DNA from: Prorocentrum cordatum
Lineage: Eukaryota; Sar; Dinophyceae; Prorocentrales; Prorocentraceae
Length of the DNA: 64,000 nt
Direction: 5' to 3'
Assembly: GCA_963575745.1 (NCBI GenBank)
Contig: CAUYUJ010019270.1
Location: 544,931 to 608,930 of the forward strand
The notes under the pieces were generated by a model. It saw only the letters and a list, made by a program, of their open reading frames with translations. It ran no database searches and was not told the origin of the DNA. Below are positions 11,459-21,101 of the stretch, one piece after another; the first letter of the stretch is position 1, and each line of letters begins with the position of its first letter. Position numbers and translations under genes: made by a program.

Positions 11459-12697
11459 TTAGCCTCTGGTCGGCACGGCTGAGCCGGCGACAGAACGCGG
11501 GGAACCAGTAACCTCCTCAGACGCCTGAGCATCTGAGATGCCAGGTCGAAGAGACGGCGTGCGAGACAAAGGTCTTGCCTTTGGTCCAGCAGGCACACGT
11601 GGCCCCACGATCTCGGCTTCGCCGTCGTGCTCAGGGTCATTATCCCTACCGTTCATAAATTGCAATATACTTCTGGCAGCAGTTGCTGCAGCGACACCAT
11701 ATAGTCCGCATGCAGTGCGGAAAAGACCATCTTCCTTGTCCTGAAGATCGGTACCGGGGTCAGGATACTGATCCTGTAGCCAAGTTATGGCCTCCTGTAT
11801 TATAGCACCATGGTGGCGGACGTCATTCTGTGCTTTCCTGCCCATCTTGCGGGCCCATGTTTCTATAATGTCGTCTGTCTCAACAACCGCACGAATTCGG
11901 CAGTCCAAGGCATATGCGTCGGTTCGTTTCTTTGATTCGATTTGATCCGTGCTCATCATTTCGGGACGAATGATTCGCCCCGGGTAACCAATGAAATGGT
12001 CCTCCGATATGAAATAGCTGATTATCTCACGACTAATTGCGAAAATCCTTATGGGTCTAAGGCCCAGTTCCATGTTCTGTGTTGGTACTAACCAATTGTC
12101 ATCCACTATGTTCTTGATGATCGCCGGGATCGCATAGTCCGCCGTTCCAGTGAGGGTAACCCTGCCGGGCGTAGTAGGGTTTATTCCCGTGTGTTAAATT
12201 ATGTAATGAGCGGCAACTTCTCGAACTTCGTCCCCGAACAATCTTATTTTAATCAGATGGTCCTCATGATGGAAGTATACGTGTCCCTCAGGTTCATCAA
12301 GAGTGAGGAATCCGTCAGTTATCGACGCAGCCTTAGGCCCGCTGATCACTTTGAGGTCCAGATCCATTTGTGTCTGTTCACGTGCCCTCGCGGCTGAGCC
12401 GGAGGCATGTCGCAACGCGGGAACTATGAGACGATGATCCCGACACATGCCGACCCGTCTTGCAACGGAGTGAGAACTGCGAGTCGGTCGTGCTCTAAAA
12501 CTGTTCTCCCGGGCGACTGGTAACCTCGCAGGAGGGTTGTCGTTGTTGGCGTTGTTTCCAATATCTTCAGGAAATACGCCGAACCATGACATGTCAAACT
12601 GTATGGCATCATCCACTGTGGCAAGTGTAGGAACGAAGAGGTTTGCTCTCCTCATGTTGTTGAACCATTGTTCCCAGCCAATCCTAGGAGTGATCAA
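11459..12697 (-). CDS. cargo ORF pair separated by one in-frame TAA, unknown
   Basis: 12697-12194 (167 codons) and 12106-11459 (215 codons) share one frame with the 732-codon ORF upstream, separated only by TAA codons at 12728 and 12194. The sequence across both stops still reads like protein (for example AFHWPNEPDDLITPRIGWEQ after the first, TGINPTTPGRVTLTGTADY after the second). Features are an acidic-histidine patch (EGHVYFHHEDHLIKIRLFGDE) and a helical domain with ALDCRIRAVVETDDIIETWA. No known family recognised. I infer it was once continuous with the KptA-like ORF. Confidence 0.45.
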
Positions 12698-12727
12698 GTC
12701 ATCTGGTTCATTAGGCCAGTGAAATGC

Positions 12728-14926
12728 TTATAGTGCTGGGCAGGACCTGGGGCGGGCATGCTGATCAAAACCAGTCGCCCACAATTTTGGCCACCATTTG
12801 TTAATAGGCGGGGCTCGCCTCTGCACATTTGTGGCCGAGTGTTCTAACCACGATATAAATCTCTTGACCAAAGGCCTTAAGTATTGAAAGAAAGGAGCGT
12901 GTCGCGCCGGAGGCTGAGCCTCGGCGTTTTCTGGGATCCAAGCTGGAATGTTTCCCTGCTGGCCGTTGCCAAATATTGTGCCAGCAGCCGCCATTGTGAC
13001 AAAGCTGGTTTCCCATTTTCGCTCCTGCTGATTGTTGTTGGCGACGTTTTTCGCAACGTTAGCAGAAGCTCGCCCTTGTCTTCTTATCCGCGCATCCATA
13101 TATACATGGCGATCCCATGACAGAGCTCCTTGATCCTCCACAATTATCCAAATACCATGTGCCTCAAGGGATTGCGGGATAGTTTTGTACCTCCATGTCT
13201 GGGTCATGTAATCATGTGAAACCCTATATTTATATCGGATTGGGCAATTACAGACGGGACAATTGGCAAAACCCGTCCTCACCCAGTGGTAACGGAAACA
13301 AAGAAATCTCCCATCGTCATTCCACGGGGTAGATATAATTCGATCTTGAATCGAGGTTTCCAACCTTGGTTCGTGGTCCCAATTAATAATCAGTCTCTCG
13401 TCTGTATAAACCCAATCAATAATCGACGCGTTGTCGAAAGTGACCTCGTATGAAGACAATTCGCGGTCGAAGAGTACCGCCCAGCGCATCTGATTCATCT
13501 GCCTCACGAGTGAGACGGCTTTGTCGATGTCTGTGAATCTCGGTACCTCCCGGGACACCAATGTCCCGTCTGGGCATACTCTGTACGAGAAGCGGGTGAG
13601 TACTCTTCCAGCGAAAACAAGGATAATATCCCATTGTTCATGATGCTTGAGATTGGGGAGACATGGCCAGAGGTGGCGTATGTCTTCCACGTTCAAGGCA
13701 CCCACCTTCGACGGCTCCCCATTCCGAGCCTGTTTGCCCATAGATGCTACGGTTTTTATGGTGGGCGCTTGTCCATATCTCCTTTGGCTTAGCCACGGAG
13801 GAAAATCCGAGGGGTCAGGCAACGTTGGGCAGTTGTGTGCCGGAAGCAAACGCAATAAATCGTAATCTGCGGCATGACACAGCCCAGAGTTGCCCTTTGG
13901 AAAGCAAGCATTTCCACTCGTAGACTCCAAAAATGCCTGTAGGCTCGCAATATATAGAAGAGATCCGTGACTCCTGACTTGGCCAGGGTCATACGGGACA
14001 TACATTCTTTCAATCGAAGCGGTAAACGTTGAATGTCCCTGACATGCCCTATAGAATATCGGTATGGGCATTTCTCTTCCATTGATCTTTTGTAGAGATC
14101 TTTTATTGTGTTTGTCCCACAGAGCGTGGATTAGTGTTCCAGCAATCTTGGGGCTGTCTTTGGGGGGAATCCCCAGAACATCGATTGTCCCTGCCGGCAA
14201 CGCAACTAAGCTGTGTGCAGCCAAGGCGTATGATTGGAAAGTAAAACCGTCATCATATAACTTCTGCACCAGGTCTCCAAAATAGACCCAGCCTCCTGAC
14301 GATCTAGCATAATCCGAACAGTGCCTCGCGATGTATACAGCACATTGACTTATTATTTTGGCCAAATCATCCGCTCGGAAACTCAGGCCACTCCAAGTGT
14401 CCGAACTGCCTAAGGCAGCCGGGTTCTCACCGTCATCTTCTCCAACTATAAGTGGCCGCAAGCGCGCGTAGGCGCCCTGGGAATATCCATCAGGACAGTC
14501 ATCGGAATGAAACTCGGCTCTCATATAATCCTTTGCATGCGCGAAAGATCCGTCGTCTTGATTGAGACCTGCCAATATTGCAAAGATTGGACATTCCACA
14601 AATTCTGCCATGTATCGAAGCGTGATTCCCGTTTGCTTACGGATGGCTTCGACGTTGGGTGGCACAGGGCCCGTGATATGGGCATCCTGGAGCATCTGCT
14701 TTAGAGGCCCAGGTGTAGCTTGAAGTATGCGATGGCGTTCATCTGTTGTCACATACAATCGTTTCTCTTTAAATTCAGCAGCATGCCCCGTCGTTACTTC
14801 TCGGCCCCCATCGTAAGGATCCCTGAACTGCGGCCGCCCCTGTCTTTTATCTGGAGTAGGCGGAAGGCACAATCTTCGGAACACATTCGTCGACGCCGGT
14901 CCATGTGGAAAAGTTTCGTCATCCAT
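12728..14926 (-). CDS. 732-codon cargo ORF with KptA/Tpt1-like signature
   Basis: The longest uninterrupted cargo ORF. Around residues 280-330 (about 13960-14090) it reads LIHALWDKHNKRSLQKI, then FYRACQGHS, twenty residues, then HGS. Tpt1/KptA RNA 2'-phosphotransferases show R-A-x-Q-G-H-S followed about 20-25 residues later by H-G-T, so order and spacing agree; the Thr is Ser here. Later there is a C-x2-C-x-C cluster (NCPVCNCPI, residues ~558-566) and a C-terminal WLEHS / INKWWPKLW region. N-terminal ~250 residues unknown. If functional it would act on 2'-phosphorylated or ADP-ribosylated nucleic acid, but catalytic completeness cannot be judged by eye. The same frame continues upstream past a TAA at 14984 and downstream past a TAA at 12728. 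Confidence 0.5.
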   Translation of the reverse strand: MDDETFPHGPASTNVFRRLCLPPTPDKRQGRPQFRDPYDGGREVTTGHAAEFKEKRLYVTTDERHRILQATPGPLKQMLQDAHITGPVPPNVEAIRKQTGITLRYMAEFVECPIFAILAGLNQDDGSFAHAKDYMRAEFHSDDCPDGYSQGAYARLRPLIVGEDDGENPAALGSSDTWSGLSFRADDLAKIISQCAVYIARHCSDYARSSGGWVYFGDLVQKLYDDGFTFQSYALAAHSLVALPAGTIDVLGIPPKDSPKIAGTLIHALWDKHNKRSLQKINGREMPIPIFYRACQGHSTFTASIERMYVPYDPGQVRSHGSLLYIASLQAFLESTSGNACFPKGNSGLCHAADYDLLRLLPAHNCPTLPDPSDFPPWLSQRRYGQAPTIKTVASMGKQARNGEPSKVGALNVEDIRHLWPCLPNLKHHEQWDIILVFAGRVLTRFSYRVCPDGTLVSREVPRFTDIDKAVSLVRQMNQMRWAVLFDRELSSYEVTFDNASIIDWVYTDERLIINWDHEPRLETSIQDRIISTPWNDDGRFLCFRYHWVRTGFANCPVCNCPIRYKYRVSHDYMTQTWRYKTIPQSLEAHGIWIIVEDQGALSWDRHVYMDARIRRQGRASANVAKNVANNNQQERKWETSFVTMAAAGTIFGNGQQGNIPAWIPENAEAQPPARHAPFFQYLRPLVKRFISWLEHSATNVQRRAPPINKWWPKLWATGFDQHARPRSCPAL

Positions 14927-14983
14927 TGACTCCAGAAATTGAGGATCTTTCTCGTGCGGAAACTTTGTGCAAAAGTCCTCCGA

Positions 14984-15493
14984 TTATTCGTCCATTTCTT
15001 GTGCTTCCGGGTGGCCTGAGGCCCCCGGTGGCGACGGAGCTCGGCCTTTGGGAACATGTTTTGTCCCATCATCGCGAATGTGTGACGTTCCTTCGTCCGA
15101 CGGCACTTGTGTCGGACTCGATTGCTCATCTTGTATATCACGGCGGCTCTCTTGTTCCGCTCCGGCTGAGCCGGGCGGATGGGCAGGAGGGGTAGGCACT
15201 CTGACCATGCCCCCAGAATCTTCTGCCTTTTTACGGCTTGACCATCGAGGTCCGTCCGCTATCATCGGAGTGCGCACAAAATTTCTGTCCACCTTCAAAA
15301 TTTGTTCGACGATAGCATTAGCAAAGTCATTCCACGCGGGGGAATATGTGTTTATCTGCTCCAGCTCGTCTGGCATACTCACCTCGTGAATGCATTTCGC
15401 TGCCTTGATGTGCGATGCAGCAGCAACTCTGAACCTTTTCATCAGAATAATGTTGTCCTGGGCGTCATTTGCTCTCGACTGTAGTCCTCGCAA
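14984..15493 (-). CDS. cargo linker ORF, helical then Pro/Ser-rich
   Basis: 169 codons, same frame as its neighbours, bounded by TAA at 15512 and 14984. It begins with a helical stretch (LMKRFRVAAASHIKAAKC, NDFANAIVEQILKVDRNF) and ends in a charged, Pro/Gly-rich disordered tail containing GSAGAEQ, the product of a palindrome copy at 15163-15173. No domain recognised. Confidence 0.45.
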   Translation of the reverse strand: MRGLQSRANDAQDNIILMKRFRVAAASHIKAAKCIHEVSMPDELEQINTYSPAWNDFANAIVEQILKVDRNFVRTPMIADGPRWSSRKKAEDSGGMVRVPTPPAHPPGSAGAEQESRRDIQDEQSSPTQVPSDEGTSHIRDDGTKHVPKGRAPSPPGASGHPEAQEMDE

Positions 15494-15511
15494 GTGGTAG
15501 AAGAAGTCTTT

Positions 15512-16747
15512 TTAATTTCTCAACGCTGAACTGGATCTCGGGCATTCAAAATGCAAACACGAGACCTCTTTGATTGTCATTATGATGGCAGTAAAATCAT
15601 CATCTCCTTCCAAGTCAGGCGAATGCTGAGATGAGTGATCCCCGCCCGACTGAGCCGCGGGGCTAACGTCGCGCAAGTTCGTTACATCGTCGTTCCCATC
15701 TCTTTCACGAACACCAGCATCATCCGACGCAGCCTTCGCCTCTGCAGGTGTGGCATGCGCAAACTGGGATCGTTCACCCGCGGGGCCGCCGTCGCCACGA
15801 GGCGGGGCGTCCCAGCGTCTGGTCCAACTGGGCGCCTGCAGGGAAGGTGCTTGTTTGGAGCGAAGCTCATTTGTCTGATGGCTCCGAGTGACAGACGAGG
15901 AGCCAGAAACGTTGGCCCCGGCGAATATATTTAATTCTGACGGAGGATCAGGAACGCTCGGCCTCCAAGGTCTGCTACCAACTGCACCTGAGCCACTCGA
16001 CTTAGCCGGTGGCTGGGCAGTCATAGAAGTAGCGGGGTCTCCATCATATCGAGGCATCTTCGCTGGCGGTTGACCTAAGTTCTCCGACCTGGGATCGGTC
16101 CTCGGAGGAGGAGCCATCTGGGTAGAAACCTCTTTCGCAGGCGGAGCATACGCTTGCCTAGTAACATTCGGCCGCTGGTCCGGAGGACCCGATGGAGTAC
16201 GAATCGCTGGCGGAGCCTTCTTGGCAAGAATTTCTTTCGGTCCACCAGGAGGAGGAGGAACAGGGGGCCGACTAGCAGCCCTCGGGGGCGGCGCCTTGTA
16301 GGCCCTATCGGGCTTCGCAGGCGCCCTTCCAAGATCAGGGAAGTCCTTTGTATCCGTCGAAAACGGAACGCCGGGCGGCTTAGCCGCCGGCAGCTCCTTT
16401 TCGTCCCCTTCAGCTGCCCTCTCTTTATCCTTTGCACTCTGCTCAACCAACTGAACTGATATATCCGAAGCCTCGCCCCTATGTAAAGGGTGAATCTATG
16501 TCAGTCTGACTCCTTTGTCTTGAAGCCACGGCCAATTATCACCATATGTTTCTTCGTCTGTTTCGCCTTCTCCCCTCAAATAGGGGCGCGCCCCCTTTTG
16601 CCATTCGAAAGAGGTCAAGCCGGGGACCCAAGCCGTTTGAGCATCCCGGACTTCGTTCGTGTGCTCAGTCCGTTCTGGGTCTCGGTATCTCTCAAACTCG
16701 AAGTCCACTTCGAGATTCCATCCTTTATCCCCGGCAACATGCAGCAC
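15512..16747 (-). CDS. proline-rich disordered cargo region (two ORFs)
   Basis: 16747-16496 (83 codons; acidic, Trp-containing) and 16450-15512 (312 codons) are one frame split by a TAG at 16496. The long part is rich in Pro, Ala and Arg (for example PPVPPPPGGPKEILAKKAPP), typical of an unstructured spacer, and ends with DDDFTAIIMTIKEVSCLHFE. Such spacers separate the cargo domains of this element. No function assigned. Confidence 0.45.
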
Positions 16748-16753
16748 GTGTGT

Positions 16754-17494
16754 TCATGCTTGAGTAACCCACGCGGCTGCTGCAGTCCAATGATAGAGTC
16801 TCAATTCGAATAAAACATCAGTCTCTGGATTACTCACGTACTGTGCCGGTGATCCTCTAATAGATTTGGTCGTCTTGGCATAGTAGACAATCTCGGCCGT
16901 AACCCAAATACCATCCCCAAAGGTCTCCTCCGCAATGGAGTAAGTGGTGTGCGTGCTGGGATTGTCAGTACATGGAAATGAGTACACACCAACCACATGT
17001 GTTTTCACGCTCACGCTTCCGCCGTATTGAGGATTTGATGGAAGCACTTGATGTCCCTCCAAAATAGCATGAAGTGTTGATACTGACGTACCATGCGACT
17101 GCTTTGTCCAGCTGGTGGATGGGTCTGAGACCTCCGCAAGCTTATCTTTTGTCAGGAAGAAAGGCAACGCTAATTCGACGCAGTGGGCTTTGCCCACTTT
17201 GTGGGATGTCAACCTCAAGTCTGCCCAATTCAATCGATCGGCCACGGTGGCATTCAGCGTTCGTATCGACCTGTCTGCTTTAATCCTGAGGAAACGAGCC
17301 CAGTTCGGCACTAGATAGTTCTTGGTCATCGGTGGAACTCTCGTCGTTGGCTGGAGCATCTGGTGGGCAAGCCACACGGGGCGACTCGCATCTTTTAGGA
17401 TCGTTTTCCGTTCCGAGCTGTGAGGGGGATCTCTTCCCTCAGCGACCTCAGCAGCTCGCCCCTCTTCGCCTGGGCATGCATTAAAAGGCATCAT
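16754..17494 (-). CDS. HGT...GVY module, ADP-ribosyltransferase-like
   Basis: 246 codons ending in TGA at 16754. After a basic N-terminal part, residues about 130-185 read WTKQSHGTSVSTLHAILEGH, then a GG-containing loop, then VVGVYSF. A His-Gly-Thr, then an I-L-x-x-G turn and then G-V-Y is the order seen in the PARP/Tpt1/ART fold (nicotinamide-binding HG, and the GxY strand). A following strand (GIWVTAEIVYYAKTTKSIRG) fits that fold. The catalytic Glu cannot be assigned by eye. Known for the fold: NAD+-dependent transfer to protein or nucleic acid. Everything about its role in this element is inference. Confidence 0.45.
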   Translation of the reverse strand: MMPFNACPGEEGRAAEVAEGRDPPHSSERKTILKDASRPVWLAHQMLQPTTRVPPMTKNYLVPNWARFLRIKADRSIRTLNATVADRLNWADLRLTSHKVGKAHCVELALPFFLTKDKLAEVSDPSTSWTKQSHGTSVSTLHAILEGHQVLPSNPQYGGSVSVKTHVVGVYSFPCTDNPSTHTTYSIAEETFGDGIWVTAEIVYYAKTTKSIRGSPAQYVSNPETDVLFELRLYHWTAAAAWVTQA

Positions 17495-17540
17495 GCCCCG
17501 GTGAAGATTGCCGCTGGCGACCGCGAGTGGGCAAAGGACT

Positions 17541-18335
17541 TTACGACGAGCAACCTCGCCCGTCTTTGCATCTTTTTTTCGGCAGATTCTTTATCTGCTG
17601 ATACTCCTTATGGATCGGCCACAAACATTCTTCTTCTCCAGGGCATCCTTCTTCCGGTCTCCTTGGAAACTTGCTCTTTTGCCTCTTGCCAATCAAAGAC
17701 AATCTACCCTCGGGGCAGTTCTCACGAATAGTCGTTTCAGCTGTTTCCCCGGGGGGTTCGATATCCTTGATATTGGTCGCAGGGGCCAACGGAGGGGCGC
17801 GCGGTGACTGAGCCGTCATTGCGCTAGAACCAGAGCCCGTTCCGGCTGAGCCGACGGGTTTGGCCTTGTCAGTTGCGGCAACAACGCCGGGCTGGCCGGT
17901 CAAAACTTTAGTAAACACAGGGACCGCAATGTCACCTGGCGCTGCACTACTCGCCGCAACGGCTAAGCCGCTCGGCATCGCCGTTGGCGCTGCTTTGTGG
18001 AGTTCCTTGAGTGCGGCACGCATTGGCTCATCATTCTGGACTCCCTCGGTCGCTGGTCTCTGACTCCCTCGGTGGCATTCCAGGACAGAAGACTTCTCCT
18101 CGGGGCAAAAAGTAAGCATCATCTTTCCATGGGGAGAAGTCCTCATAGACACCACCCTTTTAAGGAAGTCTTTAAATTCGTCTGAATAGAACGAATATCT
18201 AGCACTGCCTCCAGTTCCGTTCGAAACGACAGGGAAGCGTTCGTCGGTCAGTCTTTCCTTAAAATCGGAGCGCGCCAAGTATCGACCTGGGAATGTTACC
18301 TTCTGTGGGGGACCAGTCCTGCCAATACATGACAA
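17541..18335 (-). CDS. cargo ORF, Ala/Pro-rich with a small N-terminal domain
   Basis: 264 codons. The first ~75 residues look folded (GRYLARSDFKERLTDERFPV, ARYSFYSDEFKDFLKRVVSM). The rest is Ala/Pro/Gly-rich linker carrying two palindrome copies (17843-17853 and 17960-17970), followed by a basic tail. The frame differs by +1 from both neighbours, so the ends at 18335 and 17541 probably mark indels rather than real termini. No family recognised. Confidence 0.4.
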   Translation of the reverse strand: MSCIGRTGPPQKVTFPGRYLARSDFKERLTDERFPVVSNGTGGSARYSFYSDEFKDFLKRVVSMRTSPHGKMMLTFCPEEKSSVLECHRGSQRPATEGVQNDEPMRAALKELHKAAPTAMPSGLAVAASSAAPGDIAVPVFTKVLTGQPGVVAATDKAKPVGSAGTGSGSSAMTAQSPRAPPLAPATNIKDIEPPGETAETTIRENCPEGRLSLIGKRQKSKFPRRPEEGCPGEEECLWPIHKEYQQIKNLPKKRCKDGRGCSS

Positions 18336-18813
18336 GACCTTGGACTTTCGCCTCCTGTTGGGCGTACTTGCCCTCCCTCACCGGGCAGGTTATGCGGCCT
18401 TCCCCGACGGCTGAGCCGCCGGCAAGCTGACAGAAAAATAGCACAGCCAGTTTGGCCGATTCAATCATGTATTCGACACACAATTCCGCGGCAAGGACCT
18501 TCCGGGATTTTCCCCCGTCAAACACTTGATAGTCATCATGGGAAGCACAGAAATGGAAAGCATCCTCATTGCGGTGCCTAAGCTGGCGGTATAGGCTGAC
18601 ACCGTCGAGGATCATTACTCTGGGGAACAATCCTATTGTTTTAAAGTGTTCAATCCGACGGTTCATTCTGGCTCGGACCACGGTGGCAACATCGTCCCAC
18701 ATCGGGCCGACGCCGTCATCACCTACTTGCCAACACGTCGAGTCCCCGCCGACATACATTATGTTTATAGTCCCTTGTTGGGACCGTTTCATTATATCGT
18801 CAATCAAATCCAC
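18259..18813 (-). CDS. GGDS-containing module, possibly SGNH-like (second half)
   Basis: 184 codons. It continues the preceding ORF after a +1 step at an AAAA run near 18808. Residues ~18-28 read IMYVGGDSTCWQV and residues ~75-85 read RNEDAFHFC. GDS plus a later D-x-x-H is the hallmark of SGNH/GDSL hydrolases, and the preceding ORF ends with the strand AIWNLNDIV. However, only about 60 residues separate GDS from DAFH, shorter than in typical SGNH enzymes. I offer it as a weak fold match. Confidence 0.3.
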   Translation of the reverse strand: MDLIDDIMKRSQQGTINIMYVGGDSTCWQVGDDGVGPMWDDVATVVRARMNRRIEHFKTIGLFPRVMILDGVSLYRQLRHRNEDAFHFCASHDDYQVFDGGKSRKVLAAELCVEYMIESAKLAVLFFCQLAGGSAVGEGRITCPVREGKYAQQEAKVQGLVMYWQDWSPTEGNIPRSILGALRF

Positions 18814-20026
18814 GGCGTCCTTTTATCATCTGCCTGAAGCTCCCTGCGAAAGTAAACGGGTTCTCAGTTCTTTTGCCTCCACTGCCGACTCCGTTCAATT
18901 TGCCCGATTGGTCAACAATGTCGTTGAGATTCCAGATAGCGAAGCGAATTGGGGCGGGAGCCCCTTCATTATAATACCATGGCTTGCCCCACTGAAAGTT
19001 CGCAGAGTCGGCGGCAATACCGTTGAGTAGTGCTCCACTCTTAGCCGACTGTGCGCTTCCAAGTGCCGAATTTCGCAGGTGATACTCAGGCATAAGGCTC
19101 GGCTTCGGCGCCCCTGATGTGTCCTTGAACGTAATTGTGGAGTCAGACACGATATGAACGGAACATGACCAACTACGATAAGACCCATTCATCATCTGGG
19201 TCAGCGGTCGGAAGAAGTCCGTCACAGACTTCCCCGTGGACGACATAGTGGCGAGGTCTTCTCCGGTGAATGGAATCCACGAGTGACCATGAACCTGGGC
19301 GATCTTCGTAATCGCCTGACATTTCTCGGCAAAGTCCAGGTTACCTGACCAGAATCGCAATTTTGGGTCCGTGACTTCCATATAGAGGTCCAGAATTTCG
19401 TCCACTAATACTCGCCATTCATCCCGGGGAGGTCTCGGATCACGCCCAACGCTCCCTTTCATGCGCAGATACTCAAGGACGTTCCACGGGCCGCGACCGA
19501 TGTAAGGCTTGTCCTCGGGACCGGGTTCTGACGCTGCGGGTCCCGAGCCCGGCGGCCCACCTCCTCCTCCTCCCCCTGAAGGGGGGTCGTCACGTGAGGG
19601 GGAACCGCCAGATGGTGGTTGATCCCCATCATCGCCGGCTGAGCCGTGAGGGGGAGCGCCACCACTGCCTCCACTGGCTAAGCCAGGAGGATTCTCAACG
19701 TTGGGAGGCTGGCCGGCAGGTGTTCCGCCGGCCGCCTGTTCCCCAGTCCCATGGTCATCCAATGATGGCTGATATTGGCCCGCGACTGCTGACTTGCATT
19801 CCTCGGCGATCACGTCGTCGGGCGCCTCCGTTGCAGTCTTCGGCTTCTTTTGCGGCGAGTCTTCATTAGCATCCGGGTTGAGTCCGTCTTCGGCCAGCCA
19901 TTTCTCAAAGTTCTGTGGCCTCTTCCAGGGACGTTGTCTTTTCCTCCAGTGCACGGCCTGCTTGCGCGCGTCCTCGAAGCACGCCGCCTCTGCGGCGGCG
20001 GCAAGGGCTTCCTCGACCACGTGCAC
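18800..20026 (-). CDS. cargo ORF: coiled coil, Gly/Pro linker, folded C-terminal domain
   Basis: 408 codons, in the same frame as the ORF ending at the TGA at 20042. It opens with an Ala-rich helix (VVEEALAAAAEAACFEDARK) and a basic run, passes through a Gly/Pro/Ser linker encoding a palindrome copy (19636-19646), then a folded domain (VLVDEILDLYMEVTDPKLRF, KCQAITKIAQVHGHSWIPF) and ends with IRFAIWNLNDIVDQSGKL. The domain runs on into the next ORF across an indel near 18808. Confidence 0.45.
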   Translation of the reverse strand: MHVVEEALAAAAEAACFEDARKQAVHWRKRQRPWKRPQNFEKWLAEDGLNPDANEDSPQKKPKTATEAPDDVIAEECKSAVAGQYQPSLDDHGTGEQAAGGTPAGQPPNVENPPGLASGGSGGAPPHGSAGDDGDQPPSGGSPSRDDPPSGGGGGGGPPGSGPAASEPGPEDKPYIGRGPWNVLEYLRMKGSVGRDPRPPRDEWRVLVDEILDLYMEVTDPKLRFWSGNLDFAEKCQAITKIAQVHGHSWIPFTGEDLATMSSTGKSVTDFFRPLTQMMNGSYRSWSCSVHIVSDSTITFKDTSGAPKPSLMPEYHLRNSALGSAQSAKSGALLNGIAADSANFQWGKPWYYNEGAPAPIRFAIWNLNDIVDQSGKLNGVGSGGKRTENPFTFAGSFRQMIKGRRGFD

Positions 20027-20041
20027 GGGTACACTGTATTT

Positions 20042-20719
20042 TCATTTGACCACTGGAAAAGCGAACATCGTTCCCCACCCTTCCCCAACGGCTGAGCCGT
20101 GGGGAGGCTTTCGACGGGAAGGCCTCCAAATATCAATCCAAACCTTTTGGGGGCCTTTTTCCCGGTGATCCGCCACTGGTACACTCACGCAACTGCCCCA
20201 GTGGGTCTCGTACCGAACGGCTGGGCCGACGGCGGGGCCAAAAACTTCTCCCGGCTCTAGCGTTCGTATTATACCACGAAAGCTCTCCTCTGGGGTTTCC
20301 GTGTACACCCTACTGATCAGCTTCGTCTTTTCATCAGGGTACGTTTGGAGGAACGTCCCCACGGAGATTTTGTCGACGCCAGGAGGGGCACAATCGAAAC
20401 GGCAAGCGTCCTTCCGCCCAAACATAGTCCAATGTACGGTCCACGGGTCTTGGGAGATCTGGGAGTATAAACGCTGGAATATCGTCTGAGACGTTGTTTC
20501 CAGGTCCGCCCTCAATGCAGTCACGACGGCGTCATTTCTCGTGTAAAGTATGCCGTTCTTCCACATCGTGCAGCGCCAACCCCAGCCCTTTGACGGCGCA
20601 AATTTGGCGGTTCCGTCTTTGGGTCCCGCACGGGACCACTCCCTCAGTTTATCAGGGAGGCACTTGAAGACTTCTTTATTTCTCCATGATTCGACGTCTT
20701 CTACATTGGGGTCAGTCAC
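20042..20719 (-). CDS. cargo ORF, unknown folded domain
   Basis: 225 codons ending at TGA (20042), with coding-like sequence continuing in frame beyond it. Motifs include SKGWGWRCTMWKNGILYTRN, FQRLYSQISQDPWTVHW and RKDACRFDCAPPGVDKIS. It ends with HGSAVGEGWG, encoded at the palindrome copy 20089-20099. I do not recognise the family. Confidence 0.45.
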   Translation of the reverse strand: MTDPNVEDVESWRNKEVFKCLPDKLREWSRAGPKDGTAKFAPSKGWGWRCTMWKNGILYTRNDAVVTALRADLETTSQTIFQRLYSQISQDPWTVHWTMFGRKDACRFDCAPPGVDKISVGTFLQTYPDEKTKLISRVYTETPEESFRGIIRTLEPGEVFGPAVGPAVRYETHWGSCVSVPVADHREKGPQKVWIDIWRPSRRKPPHGSAVGEGWGTMFAFPVVK

Positions 20720-21101
20720 TTTCTTGAGCGAGAATTGTCCTGGGGGGCAGTTTAAATTTCAGCATCATTTTCTGATATAATGTCATTTGGGCTGAAGTGT
20801 TCATGTCCAGTCCCATCCGGCTGAGCCGGTGGGCAAGCCATCCCGCTCGCTGAGCCGGCGTTGAGGCTTTTCGAATTGTGGCGAGGAAAGCATTATTGTA
20901 ATCCTCTTCCTCTCTGCCCTTGTCTACAACATCGTCGGAATCAATTTCATCCACGATGTCGTCGGAATGGATTGAGATCGCGTCATCACCCAGTGATCCG
21001 TCCGCCTTCTTCCTCAGCGGACGACACATGGGTTCAGTCGTCGGCGTCTCCGGCACGCGGAAACCGCGGCAAGCGAGATTCGAGCAGTCGCGGCAAGGCA
21101 A
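20712..21101 (-). CDS. cargo ORF, acidic spacer
   Basis: 129 codons with a strongly acidic centre (SIHSDDIVDEIDSDDVVDKG) followed by a helix (NAFLATIRKASTPAQRAGWL). It lies between the methyltransferase-like ORF and the next cargo ORF and is offset by one base from each. One palindrome copy falls at 20818-20828. Probably a linker. Confidence 0.4.
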   Translation of the reverse strand: MPCRDCSNLACRGFRVPETPTTEPMCRPLRKKADGSLGDDAISIHSDDIVDEIDSDDVVDKGREEEDYNNAFLATIRKASTPAQRAGWLAHRLSRMGLDMNTSAQMTLYQKMMLKFKLPPRTILAQESD

